64,000 nt of DNA, from contig CALROG020000015.1 of assembly GCA_943369755.1 (NCBI GenBank), forward strand, positions 1 through 64,000, written 5' to 3'. The DNA comes from CALROG01 sp943369755 (lineage in GTDB: Bacteria > Pseudomonadota > Gammaproteobacteria > Burkholderiales > Burkholderiaceae_C). Made by a program: the position numbers and the translations under genes. The first letter of the stretch is position 1. Every line of letters starts with the position of its first letter. The notes under the pieces are model-generated. The model saw nothing but the letters and a program-made list of their open reading frames with translations. It did not search any database and had not been told where the DNA came from. Of the stretch, positions 57,306-64,000 are shown piece by piece.

Positions 57306-57728
57306 ATGGCGATCTGGAAGAAGCCCATTTCCGTTGAGCACCTGACGGCGATCCACCACGACACCGCCGTGCAGCGCCTGGGCATTGAGTTTCTGGAGGT
57401 GGGCGACGACTTCATCAGCGCCCGCGTGCCGGTGGACAGCCGCACCAAACAGCCCTATGGCCTGCTGCATGGCGGCGTGAGCGTGGTGCTGGCCGAAACC
57501 CTGGGCTCGTGTGGTGCCGCCTATTCATGCCCCGAGGGCTACCGCGCTGTGGGGCTGGACATCAACGCCAACCACATCAAAGGGGCCACCAGCGGCTGGG
57601 TCACCGGCATCACGCGCCCGGTACACATCGGCCGCACCACCCAGGTGTGGCAAATCGACATGCGCAACGACGCTGGCGAGCTGACTTGTGTGTCGCGCAT
57701 CACCATGGCGGTGCTGGCGCCGAAGTAA
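57306..57728 (+). CDS. MenI/YdiI-like hotdog thioesterase
   Basis: 140 residues; AAGGA lies eight bases before the ATG. Close in order to Escherichia coli YdiI (MenI): VPVDSRTKQPYGLLHGGVSV, ALVLAETLGS-type helix with Glu64, and INANHIKGATSGWVTGITRP. HGG is at 55-57. Acts on aromatic or long acyl-CoA; in menaquinone makers it hydrolyses dihydroxynaphthoyl-CoA, but this lineage mainly uses ubiquinone, so another acyl-CoA is likely. Confidence 0.85.
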   Translation: MAIWKKPISVEHLTAIHHDTAVQRLGIEFLEVGDDFISARVPVDSRTKQPYGLLHGGVSVVLAETLGSCGAAYSCPEGYRAVGLDINANHIKGATSGWVTGITRPVHIGRTTQVWQIDMRNDAGELTCVSRITMAVLAPK

Positions 57729-57750
57729 GCCGCCGCTACGGGTGTTTTAA

Positions 57751-57808
57751 GGGCAAAACCGGCTGTAGCCCGCATGAATACTGCGTGAGCCACTATCAAA
57801 ATAGTAGC
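57751..57808 (-). repeat. Palindromic dispersed repeat, copy 8
   Basis: On the minus strand: GCTACTATTTTGATAGTGGC, TCACGCAGT, then GCGGGCTACAGCC plus GGTTTTGCCC. Well preserved. It occupies the gap between the convergent thioesterase and cobalamin adenosyltransferase genes and ends two bases from the latter's stop. Confidence 0.9.
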
Positions 57809-57810
57809 GG

Positions 57811-58383
57811 TTACGCCGGGGCCGCTTCCCCCCGCGCCATCCGCTCGCTCTTCCAGTACACGTCGTCGCCGCCGTTCATGCGGTTCAGCACCCGGGCCAG
57901 CACAAACAGCAGGTCGCTCAGGCGGTTCAGGTACTGGCGTGGCGTGTCTTTCAGCGCCTCGGCCATGCCCAGCGCCACCACCGCGCGCTCGGCGCGGCGC
58001 GCCACGGTGCGGCACACATGGGCCTGCGAGGCAGCGCGGCTGCCGGCGGGCAAGATGAATTCCTGCAGCTTGGGCAGCTGCGCGTTGTAGGTGGCCAGCG
58101 CTTCGTCCAGCACCAGCAGGGCCTCGGCCTTGAGCAGCTCAAAACCGGGAATGCTCAGCTCGCCGCCCAGGTTGAAGAGCTGGTGCTGCACCTCTACCAG
58201 CAGCAGGCGCACGTCGGCGGGCATTTCCTCGCACAGCAGCACGCCGATGTGGGAGTTGAGCTCGTCCACCTCGCCCATGGCATGCACCCGCAGGCTGTCT
58301 TTTGAAACCCGGGTGTTGTCGCCCAGGCCGGTGGTGCCGTTGTCGCCGGTGCGGGTGGCGATCTGTGTCAGTCGGTTGCCCAT
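57811..58383 (-). CDS. Cob(I)alamin adenosyltransferase, PduO type
   Basis: 190 residues from the ATG at 58383 (AAAGG upstream). The ATP-binding N-terminus ATRTGDNGTTGLGDNTRV (about 8-25) and the C-terminal helix DLLFVLARVLNRMNG are diagnostic. The enzyme makes adenosylcobalamin from ATP and cob(I)alamin. Divergent from the amidohydrolase gene. Adenosylcobalamin users such as methylmalonyl-CoA mutase are not in the window; the radical SAM protein at 27756 may use a cobalamin. Confidence 0.9.
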   Translation of the reverse strand: MGNRLTQIATRTGDNGTTGLGDNTRVSKDSLRVHAMGEVDELNSHIGVLLCEEMPADVRLLLVEVQHQLFNLGGELSIPGFELLKAEALLVLDEALATYNAQLPKLQEFILPAGSRAASQAHVCRTVARRAERAVVALGMAEALKDTPRQYLNRLSDLLFVLARVLNRMNGGDDVYWKSERMARGEAAPA

Positions 58384-58495
58384 GTGTGGCCTTTCAAGTC
58401 GATGGCCTGAATTGTGCGGCACTGCGGCTAAACCTTTTGCTGTCTTGCCCCTGCGCGCAGCCCGGGCTATCGTGCCCGCGCAGGAGACAAACAAC

Positions 58496-60253
58496 ATGCT
58501 GGACACAGTGATTCGCGGTGCCACAGTGGTAGACGGCAGCGGCAGCGCGCCGTTCACCGGCGATGTGGGCATCAAAGACGGGCGCATTGCCGCCGTGGGT
58601 GGCAAGCTTGGCGCGGCCAAGCGCGAGATTGACGCGGGCGGTGCCATCGTCACGCCCGGCTGGGTGGACGTGCACACCCACTACGACGGCCAGGTCACCT
58701 GGGACCCGTACCTTTCACCGTCCACCCAGCACGGCGTCACCACGGCTGTGATGGGCAACTGCGGCGTGGGCTTTGCGCCGGTCAAGCCAGACCGGCGTGA
58801 ATGGCTTATCAGCGTAATGGAAGGCGTGGAAGACATTCCCGGCACCGTGCTGAGCGAAGGCATTCAGTGGGAATGGGAGAGCTTCCCCGAATACCTGGAC
58901 GCACTGGCCGCCAAGCCACGTGCGCTGGACGTGGGCGCGCAGGTGCCGCACAGCGCGGTGCGCACCTACGTGATGGGCGAGCGTGGCGTAACGCACGACG
59001 AAGCCACGCCAGACGATATTCGCGCCATGTGCGCCATCGTGGCTGAGGGGTTGACGGCCGGGGCGTTGGGCTTTTCCACCAGCCGCACGCTGATTCACAA
59101 GTACCAGCAGCACAAGTACCCGCCCGGCACCTTTTCGTCGCCCGAGGAAATACTTGGCATTGCGCGCGCCATGAAAGCCGCCGGCCACGGCGTGTTCCAG
59201 ATGACGGCCAACCATGTGGGCATGGAGGGCGAGCTGTGGTGGCTGACGCAGATTGCCAAAGACAACAACCTGCCCGTGGCCTTTGCGCTGGTGCAGACCG
59301 ACCAGACGCCCGACACCTGGCGGCGCCTGCTGGCCCACCTGGACGGCACGCACGCGCAGGGCCTGCCGCTGTACGGCAGCATCAGCGGGCGCGCCACCAG
59401 CATGGTGATGGGCTTTGAAGGCTCGCTGCACCCGTTTGTGCTGAACCCGCTGTGGCAGCAGATTGCGCCCTTGCCGTGGGACCAGAAGCTGGCCCGGCTG
59501 CGCGAGCCGCAGGTGCGCGCCACGCTCACCAACATGAAGGTGGTGGAGATGGCCGCCCAGGTCAACCAGGAGGCTGCCTTCTTCCTGCGTGGCATGGCCC
59601 GGCTGTTTGTGCTGCGCGCCAATGCCCAGGGCAGCGTGGACTACGAGCCGCTGCTGGGCGACAGCGTGGTAGCGCTGGCGCAGAAAACCGGCGCAAACCC
59701 GCTGGAAATTGCTTACGACGCGATGCTGGCCAACGAAGGGCCCGACGGTCCGCGCAACGATGGCAAGGGCCTGCTGTACTTCCCGGTCTTCAACTACAGC
59801 TATGGCGACTTGTCGCAGATCCACACCGAGCTGCAGCACCCCCGCACGCTGATGAGCCTGGCCGACGGCGGCGCGCATGTGGGCTATGTGTGCGACGTGT
59901 CCATGCCCACCTTCATGCTCACCCACTGGGCCCGCGACCGGGGCCGGGGGCCAAAGTTGCCGCTGGAGCTGTTGGTAAAAAAACAGACCCGCGACACCGC
60001 ACAGGTCTATGGCCTGCACGACCGCGGCTTGCTCGCGCCCGGCATGAAGGCCGACGTCAACATCATCGACTTTGCCCGCCTGCAGCTCGACCTGCCGCAC
60101 TTTGTGTTTGACCTGCCCGCCGGTGGGCGGCGCCTCACGCAGTCGGCGCAGGGCTACCTTGCCACCCTGGTCAATGGCGTGGCCACCTTTGAACAAGGCC
60201 AGCCTACCGGTGCCATGCCGGGCAAGCTGGTGCGCGGGCCGCAACACGCTTAA
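58496..60253 (+). CDS. N-acyl-D-amino-acid deacylase-like amidohydrolase
   Basis: 585 residues from the ATG at 58496 (AGGAG upstream). The metal-binding HTHYDGQ motif is His60/His62, preceded by TPGWVDV. Other family segments: GVTTAVMGNCGVGFAPVK and DGGAHVGYVCD, then GLLAPGMKADVNIIDF. D-aminoacylases release D-amino acids from N-acyl forms. The next gene encodes a D-2-hydroxyacid-dehydrogenase-like flavoprotein 27 bases downstream, so the pair may form a short catabolic operon. Confidence 0.87.
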   Translation: MLDTVIRGATVVDGSGSAPFTGDVGIKDGRIAAVGGKLGAAKREIDAGGAIVTPGWVDVHTHYDGQVTWDPYLSPSTQHGVTTAVMGNCGVGFAPVKPDRREWLISVMEGVEDIPGTVLSEGIQWEWESFPEYLDALAAKPRALDVGAQVPHSAVRTYVMGERGVTHDEATPDDIRAMCAIVAEGLTAGALGFSTSRTLIHKYQQHKYPPGTFSSPEEILGIARAMKAAGHGVFQMTANHVGMEGELWWLTQIAKDNNLPVAFALVQTDQTPDTWRRLLAHLDGTHAQGLPLYGSISGRATSMVMGFEGSLHPFVLNPLWQQIAPLPWDQKLARLREPQVRATLTNMKVVEMAAQVNQEAAFFLRGMARLFVLRANAQGSVDYEPLLGDSVVALAQKTGANPLEIAYDAMLANEGPDGPRNDGKGLLYFPVFNYSYGDLSQIHTELQHPRTLMSLADGGAHVGYVCDVSMPTFMLTHWARDRGRGPKLPLELLVKKQTRDTAQVYGLHDRGLLAPGMKADVNIIDFARLQLDLPHFVFDLPAGGRRLTQSAQGYLATLVNGVATFEQGQPTGAMPGKLVRGPQHA

Positions 60254-60280
60254 ACTGGCCGATTCCGCTGGAGAAACCCC

Positions 60281-61705
60281 ATGAACGCCCCCACCCAAGT
60301 CGCCCACCTTGTGCCCGAAGTCAAGCAGCGCAATGTGCCTGCCGAGCTGATTGACGCACTCAAAGCCCGCTTTGGCCCGAACTGCTCCACCGCCATGGTG
60401 GTGCGTGAGCAGCATGGCCGCGACGAGTCTTCGTTTGAAGCGCCGCCGCCGGCTGCCGTGGTGTTTGCCGAAAGCACGGCGGATGTGGCCGACGCGGTAA
60501 AGCTGGCCAGCCAGTACAGCGTGCCGGTCATTCCGTTTGGTGTGGGCTCGTCGCTTGAAGGGCATTTGCTGGCGGTGCAAGGCGGCATCAGCATTGACGT
60601 GAGCCGCATGAACAAGGTGGTAAGCATCAACGCCGAAGACCTGACGGTCACGGTGCAGGCCGGTGTGACCCGCAAGGCCCTGAATGAAGAGATCAAAAGC
60701 ACCGGCCTGTTCTTCCCGATCGACCCGGGCGCAGATGCCACCCTGGGTGGCATGAGTGCCACCCGCGCCAGCGGCACCAACGCCGTGCGCTACGGCACCA
60801 TGCGCGAGAACGTGCTGGGCCTGCAAGTAGTCACCGCCAGCGGCGAAGTGATTCGCACCGGCACCCGCGCCAAAAAGTCTTCAGCCGGCTACGACCTGAC
60901 GCGCCTGATGGTGGGCAGCGAGGGCACTCTGGGTGTCATTACCGAGGTCACCCTTCGCATCTATCCGCTGCCAGAAGCCATTAGCGCCGCCATCTGCTCG
61001 TTCCCCAGCATCGAGGCCGCCGTGCGCACCACCATTCAGGTGATCCAGCTTGGTGTGCCAATTGCGCGGGTTGAGCTGATTGACCACAACACGGTGCGCA
61101 TGGTCAACGCCCACAGCAAACTGGGCCTGCGCGAAGAGCCGATGCTGTTGATGGAGTTTCACGGCTCGCCCGCAGGCGTGAAGGAGCAGGCCGAAACGGT
61201 GCAAGAAATTGCCAGCGAGTTTGGCGGCAACGCATTCGAGTGGGCGGTCACCCCCGAAGAGCGCACCCGGCTGTGGACGGCACGGCACAACGCCTACTTT
61301 GCCGCCATTCAGAGCCGCCCCGGTTGCCGCGCCATCAGCACCGACACCTGCGTGCCGATCAGCCGCCTGGCCGACTGCCTGCTGGATTCGGTGAAAGAGG
61401 CTGACGCCAGCGGCATCCCGTACTTCCTGGTCGGGCATGTGGGCGACGGCAATTTTCACTTCGGCTATTTGCTCGACCCAGCCATTCCCAAAGAGCGCGA
61501 GATTGCCGAGGAACTGAACCACAAGCTGGTGGCCCGCGCGCTCAGCCTGGAGGGCACCTGCACCGGTGAGCACGGCGTCGGCCTGCACAAGATGGACTTT
61601 CTGGTAACCGAAGCCGGTGTGGGCGCGGTGGACATGATGCGCACCATCAAGCGTGCGCTGGACCCGAAGAACATCATGAACCCGGGGAAGATTTTCTCGA
61701 TTTGA
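60281..61705 (+). CDS. D-lactate/glycolate dehydrogenase-like FAD enzyme
   Basis: 474 residues. The PCMH-type FAD domain spans about 55-230 (VPVIPFGVGSSLEGHLLAVQ, GGMSATRASGTNAVRYGTMR, VGSEGTLGVITEVTL). The C-terminal cap has GHVGDGNFHFGYLLD and GTCTGEHGVGLHKMDFL, then DPKNIMNPGKIF. It belongs with cytochrome-linked D-lactate dehydrogenases and GlcD. Follows the D-aminoacylase-like gene in the same transcript and is followed by a strong terminator. Confidence 0.92.
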   Translation: MNAPTQVAHLVPEVKQRNVPAELIDALKARFGPNCSTAMVVREQHGRDESSFEAPPPAAVVFAESTADVADAVKLASQYSVPVIPFGVGSSLEGHLLAVQGGISIDVSRMNKVVSINAEDLTVTVQAGVTRKALNEEIKSTGLFFPIDPGADATLGGMSATRASGTNAVRYGTMRENVLGLQVVTASGEVIRTGTRAKKSSAGYDLTRLMVGSEGTLGVITEVTLRIYPLPEAISAAICSFPSIEAAVRTTIQVIQLGVPIARVELIDHNTVRMVNAHSKLGLREEPMLLMEFHGSPAGVKEQAETVQEIASEFGGNAFEWAVTPEERTRLWTARHNAYFAAIQSRPGCRAISTDTCVPISRLADCLLDSVKEADASGIPYFLVGHVGDGNFHFGYLLDPAIPKEREIAEELNHKLVARALSLEGTCTGEHGVGLHKMDFLVTEAGVGAVDMMRTIKRALDPKNIMNPGKIFSI

Positions 61706-61723
61706 GGTTGCGCCTCGCGCGAT

Positions 61724-61758
61724 AAAAAAAAGGGCCGCAAATGCGGCCCCTTTTTTTT
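61724..61758. terminator. Bidirectional terminator
   Basis: A8 run, stem GGGCCGC-AAAT-GCGGCCC, then T8 run. Ends the FAD enzyme transcript and the convergent lipoprotein transcript. Confidence 0.95.
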
Positions 61759-61777
61759 GAGTCGATAACCGGCCGCG

Positions 61778-62101
61778 TCAAATAATTTGGCAGTTCTTGG
61801 CGGCGGCCACTTTTTCCAGATGCTTTTGGCGCTCTTTGGCGGCCTCGATGGCGTCTTCGGTGTTCTTGTAGGTGCCGATCATGGCGGGCCAGAAGAACAG
61901 CGCGGCCACGACGTTGGTGCCGGTAACGCCGCGTTCTTTGCGGGCCTTGTTCTCAAAGTCTTGCGCCTCTGCGTAGGCTGACTTGAGCTGCGGGCAGGTC
62001 ATGTCGGAGTCTTTGGACTGTTTGGACACAACCACTTCAGGCGTGGCACAGCCGCTGAGCAGTACTGCGCCCAGGCTCAGGGCGATCATCAGATTTCTCA
62101 T
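61778..62101 (-). CDS. Small lipoprotein
   Basis: 107 residues with GGAGGAG before the ATG. Lipoprotein signal MRNLMIALSLGAVLLSGC, with lipobox LSGC and Cys18. The mature part is helical, with a mildly hydrophobic stretch VVAALFFWPAMIGTY (about 64-78) and a charged helix (AIEAAKERQKHLEKVAA). Probably anchored in the envelope. Function unknown. Confidence 0.82.
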   Translation of the reverse strand: MRNLMIALSLGAVLLSGCATPEVVVSKQSKDSDMTCPQLKSAYAEAQDFENKARKERGVTGTNVVAALFFWPAMIGTYKNTEDAIEAAKERQKHLEKVAAAKNCQII

Positions 62102-62122
62102 TCAACTCCTCCTGTAATTCAT

Positions 62123-62150
62123 AAAAAAAGACCACGATTTGTGGCCTTTT
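62123..62150 (-). terminator. Terminator after parB
   Basis: On the minus strand: AAAAGGCCACAAATCGTGGT followed by CTTTTTTT. Stem GGCCAC/GTGGTC (one G-T pair) with a T-tract, 36 bases after the parB stop. Confidence 0.8.
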
Positions 62151-62185
62151 GATTGTAACAAAAAGAATTTAATTTCTACCCTTGC

Positions 62186-63103
62186 TCAGCCACGCAGCCG
62201 CTCAATCAACCCATTCAACTCGTCCAGCGAACCGAACTGGATGGCCAGCTCGCCCATCTCTTCGGTGCGGCCATGGCGTTTGACGCGCTTCTTGACGCGT
62301 ATTTCTACCTCGGCGGTCAATAGGTCTGACAGCTCTTCTTCGACGTGCTTCAAGTCGCGCGACTTCTCTTTTTTGGGTTTGGGCGAGACCAGGTTGAACT
62401 CGGCGCTGAGTTTTTTGACCAGGCTTTCGGCCTCGCGCACTGACATTTTTTTGGCCGCAATCTGGGCGGCGGCGGTGATCTGGGTGGTCTTTTCAAGCGC
62501 CAGCAAGGCCCGCGCGTGGCCCATGTCCAGGTCGCCGGCCAGCAGCATGGTCTGCACCGGTTCGGCCAGATTCAACAGGCGCAGCAGGTTGCTGGCGGCG
62601 CTGCGCGAGCGCCCCACGGCCTGGGCGGCGGTTTCGTGAGTGAGCCCAAACTCTTTGATCAGCCTTTGCAGGCCCTGCGCCTCTTCCAGCGGGTTGAGGT
62701 CTTCCCGTTGGATGTTCTCGATCAGCGCCATGGCGGCAGCGGCCTCGTTGGGCACGTCGCGCACCAGCACCGGCACGCTGTCCAGTCCGGCCAGCTTGGC
62801 GGCACGGAAGCGCCGCTCGCCGGCAATGATTTCGTATTTGCCGGCGTTGGCACCGTCGGCCAGCTTGCGCACCAGGATCGGCTGCATGATGCCCTGGGCC
62901 TTGATGCTTTCAGCCAGCTCGTACAGTGCGCCCTCGTCCATGCGGGTGCGGGGCTGGTACATGCCGGGCACCATGTCGGCGAGCCGCAACGACGCCGGCA
63001 GGCCGGGGTTGGGCGGCTGGTTGTCACCCGCCGAGTCATCGACCCTGGGGCCCAGCAAGGCTTCGAGTCCGCGGCCGAGGCCCTTGGGTTTTTTGGTCAC
63101 CAT
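62186..63103 (-). CDS. parB: Chromosome partitioning protein ParB
   Basis: 305 residues, starting MVTKKPKGLGRGLEALLGPR. The CTP-binding/clamp motif is GERRFRA (95-101), with ENIQRE at 129-134, followed by the HTH (GLTHETAAQAVGRSRSAASN) and a C-terminal dimerisation domain. ParB binds parS, spreads by CTP-dependent sliding and works with ParA in segregation. An alpha/beta hydrolase gene separates it from parA. I saw no clear parS site in the window. Confidence 0.96.
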   Translation of the reverse strand: MVTKKPKGLGRGLEALLGPRVDDSAGDNQPPNPGLPASLRLADMVPGMYQPRTRMDEGALYELAESIKAQGIMQPILVRKLADGANAGKYEIIAGERRFRAAKLAGLDSVPVLVRDVPNEAAAAMALIENIQREDLNPLEEAQGLQRLIKEFGLTHETAAQAVGRSRSAASNLLRLLNLAEPVQTMLLAGDLDMGHARALLALEKTTQITAAAQIAAKKMSVREAESLVKKLSAEFNLVSPKPKKEKSRDLKHVEEELSDLLTAEVEIRVKKRVKRHGRTEEMGELAIQFGSLDELNGLIERLRG

Positions 63104-63150
63104 TCAAATGCTCCGGAATGCAGCGGCGCTAAAGCCGTGTGGGGGGTGGT

Positions 63151-63687
63151 TCATCTCATCAAGTCCTGCAGCAGCACATGGCCTTCGGGCCAGCTGCCCA
63201 GCCCTGACTCGCCGTTGATGTGGCCGCAGTCGCCGTAGTCCATGAACTGCGCGCCCCAGCAGTGCGCGAAAAGCCGGGCCCGTTCCAGGGCGCAATAGGG
63301 GTCGTTGCGGCTGGCCAGCAAGACACTGAAAAACGGCAGCGGGCGCAATTCAATGGGGGACCAGCTCGCCAGCAGGGGGCGCATCTCTTCCCGCTCCACG
63401 TCGCCGGGTGCTACCAGCAGCGCGCTTTTGACGCGGTGGGTGTTTTTGGAATGGGCCGCCCACGCGGCCGCAAGAATGCAGCCCAGGCTGTGCGCCGCCA
63501 GCACCACCGGCTCGTCATGGGACAGCACGACGTCTTCAAGCCGGGCGATCCAGTCGCCACGCAAGGGCCGCTCCCAGTCGTGCTGCTGCACGCGGTGGTA
63601 GCCGTGGCGCTGCTCCCACAGGCTTTGCCAGTGCTGCGGCCCGCTGTTTTGCCAGCCGGGCAAGATCAGGACGTTCGAGGGCTTCAT
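63151..63687 (-). CDS. RBBP9/YdeN-like serine hydrolase
   Basis: 178 residues, the short alpha/beta hydrolase of the RBBP9 family: MKPSNVLILPGWQNSGPQHW at the start, nucleophile elbow AAHSLGC, Asp in SRNDPYC and His in YGDCGHING. Located between parA and parB, reading the same way, which implies cotranscription. A dispersed repeat lies directly before its ATG. Substrate unknown. Confidence 0.85.
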   Translation of the reverse strand: MKPSNVLILPGWQNSGPQHWQSLWEQRHGYHRVQQHDWERPLRGDWIARLEDVVLSHDEPVVLAAHSLGCILAAAWAAHSKNTHRVKSALLVAPGDVEREEMRPLLASWSPIELRPLPFFSVLLASRNDPYCALERARLFAHCWGAQFMDYGDCGHINGESGLGSWPEGHVLLQDLMR

Positions 63688-63689
63688 TT

Positions 63690-63747
63690 GCTATTATTTT
63701 TATAGTGACTCACGCAATGCTGGTGCGGGCTAGCGGCCTTTTTGCTT
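63690..63747 (+). repeat. Palindromic dispersed repeat, copy 9
   Basis: GCTATTATTTTTATAGTGAC, TCACGCA, then GCGGGCTAGCGGCCTTTTTG. It fills the gap between parA and the RBBP9-like gene, ending three bases from the latter's ATG on the opposite strand. Confidence 0.88.
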
Positions 63748-63760
63748 GCAAACCACGGCT

Positions 63761-64000
63761 CTACATGCTTTTGACGCGCTGCACCATCTCGGCGGCAAAG
63801 TCGACAAAGGCCTGGCTGCCCTTGGCGGCCGGGTCAAACACCACGCCGGGCAGGCCATAGCTGGGAGCTTCGGCCAGGCGCACGTTGCGCGGGATCACGG
63901 TGTCGAACACCTTGTCGCCAAAGTGGGCCTTGAGCTGGTCGCTGACGTTTTGCTGCAAGGTGATGCGCGGGTCAAACATCACCCGCAGCAGGCCGATGAT
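63761..64000 (-). CDS. parA: Chromosome partitioning ATPase ParA, C-terminal part
   Basis: The frame enters from the right edge and ends at 63761, giving about the last 79 residues (IIGLLRVMFDPRITLQQNVS, DQLKAHFGDKVFDTVIPRNV, RLAEAPSYGLPGVVFDP). This is the ParA/Soj C-terminus: DPR and the segment VIPRNVRLAEAPS are diagnostic. The Walker motifs lie outside the window. Confidence 0.93.
   Translation of the reverse strand: MIGLLRVMFDPRITLQQNVSDQLKAHFGDKVFDTVIPRNVRLAEAPSYGLPGVVFDPAAKGSQAFVDFAAEMVQRVKSM

Noticed and set aside
57539..58015. Minus-strand frame containing ATILIVAHAVFMRATAGFAL
   Set aside because: The peptide is just the repeat copy at 57751-57808 read through; the frame runs antisense to real genes on both sides. 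Kept as evidence for the repeat, not as a gene.
58715..60826. 703-codon minus-strand frame opposite the amidohydrolase
   Set aside because: Antisense shadow; the plus strand carries two well-recognised enzymes with ribosome-binding sites.
1..64000. CRISPR arrays, tRNA, rRNA, insertion sequences, phage genes
   Set aside because: No regularly spaced repeats, tRNA-like cloverleaf, rRNA segments, transposase or phage structural genes were seen on reading.
62102..64000. parS site near parAB
   Set aside because: I did not find the GTTTCACGTGAAAC-type palindrome in this part of the window.

Overview
The window looks like chromosomal DNA from a high-G+C betaproteobacterium of the Burkholderiales, most probably the Comamonadaceae. 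The basis is the dense high-GC coding, GTP-dependent PEP carboxykinase, Bug-type solute-binding proteins, a Burkholderiales-type porin, many LysR regulators, and two kinds of short dispersed repeat that I associate with that family. parB and the end of parA lie at the right edge, an arrangement often found near a chromosomal origin. I saw no rRNA, tRNA, CRISPR array or transposase.

Layout. 1-3440 is a visibly lower-GC block: a truncated membrane-protein gene, a gene-free stretch, and a two-gene unit made of a PHP-phosphoesterase/ABC-type ATPase fusion and a small overlapping partner (candidate defence module). 3499-10445 is housekeeping-like: a tandem AAA+ ATPase, threonine dehydratase plus a thioesterase, a small membrane protein, and pckG with a structured leader. 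10562-18411 holds a LysR gene, a PAS histidine kinase with a GlrR-type sigma-54 activator, two TGTC-N10-GACA activator sites directly downstream, then a lipoprotein hydrolase, a globin, a phosphoesterase and TetR. 18519-29672 holds a DISM receptor with a degenerate GGDEF domain, argP/dadA with an FMN reductase, an Hsp70-like protein, an adenylate cyclase, an RTX/DUF4214 protein, PPK2 and a B12-type radical SAM protein. 29679-31266 is a vapBC pair followed by two unknown genes. 31277-35667 holds an orphan form II CoxL-like subunit, a zinc carboxypeptidase and a saccharopine-dehydrogenase-like enzyme.

35749-53108 is catabolic and transport DNA. First comes a LysR-linked run of peptidase, Bug protein, sulfatase and porin. 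Next is a cluster around a NicX-like 2,5-dihydroxypyridine dioxygenase with an alpha/beta hydrolase, an acyl-CoA-dehydrogenase-like protein, a serine hydrolase, a flavin reductase and MarR. A low-GC patch (47600-49200) follows next to the tail of a TAXI-type binding-protein gene. Then come an aspartoacylase-like protein with a Bug protein and LysR, and an EamA exporter. 53115-64000 holds acetoacetyl-CoA synthetase, rutG, a higBA-type toxin pair, a MenI-like thioesterase, a cobalamin adenosyltransferase, a D-aminoacylase with a D-lactate-dehydrogenase-like flavoprotein, a lipoprotein, and parB-hydrolase-parA.

The most unusual signal is a dispersed palindromic repeat of about 57 bp (nine long copies seen, plus one isolated hairpin). 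Several copies lie inside or at the ends of reading frames and encode the same peptide each time they are read in the same frame.
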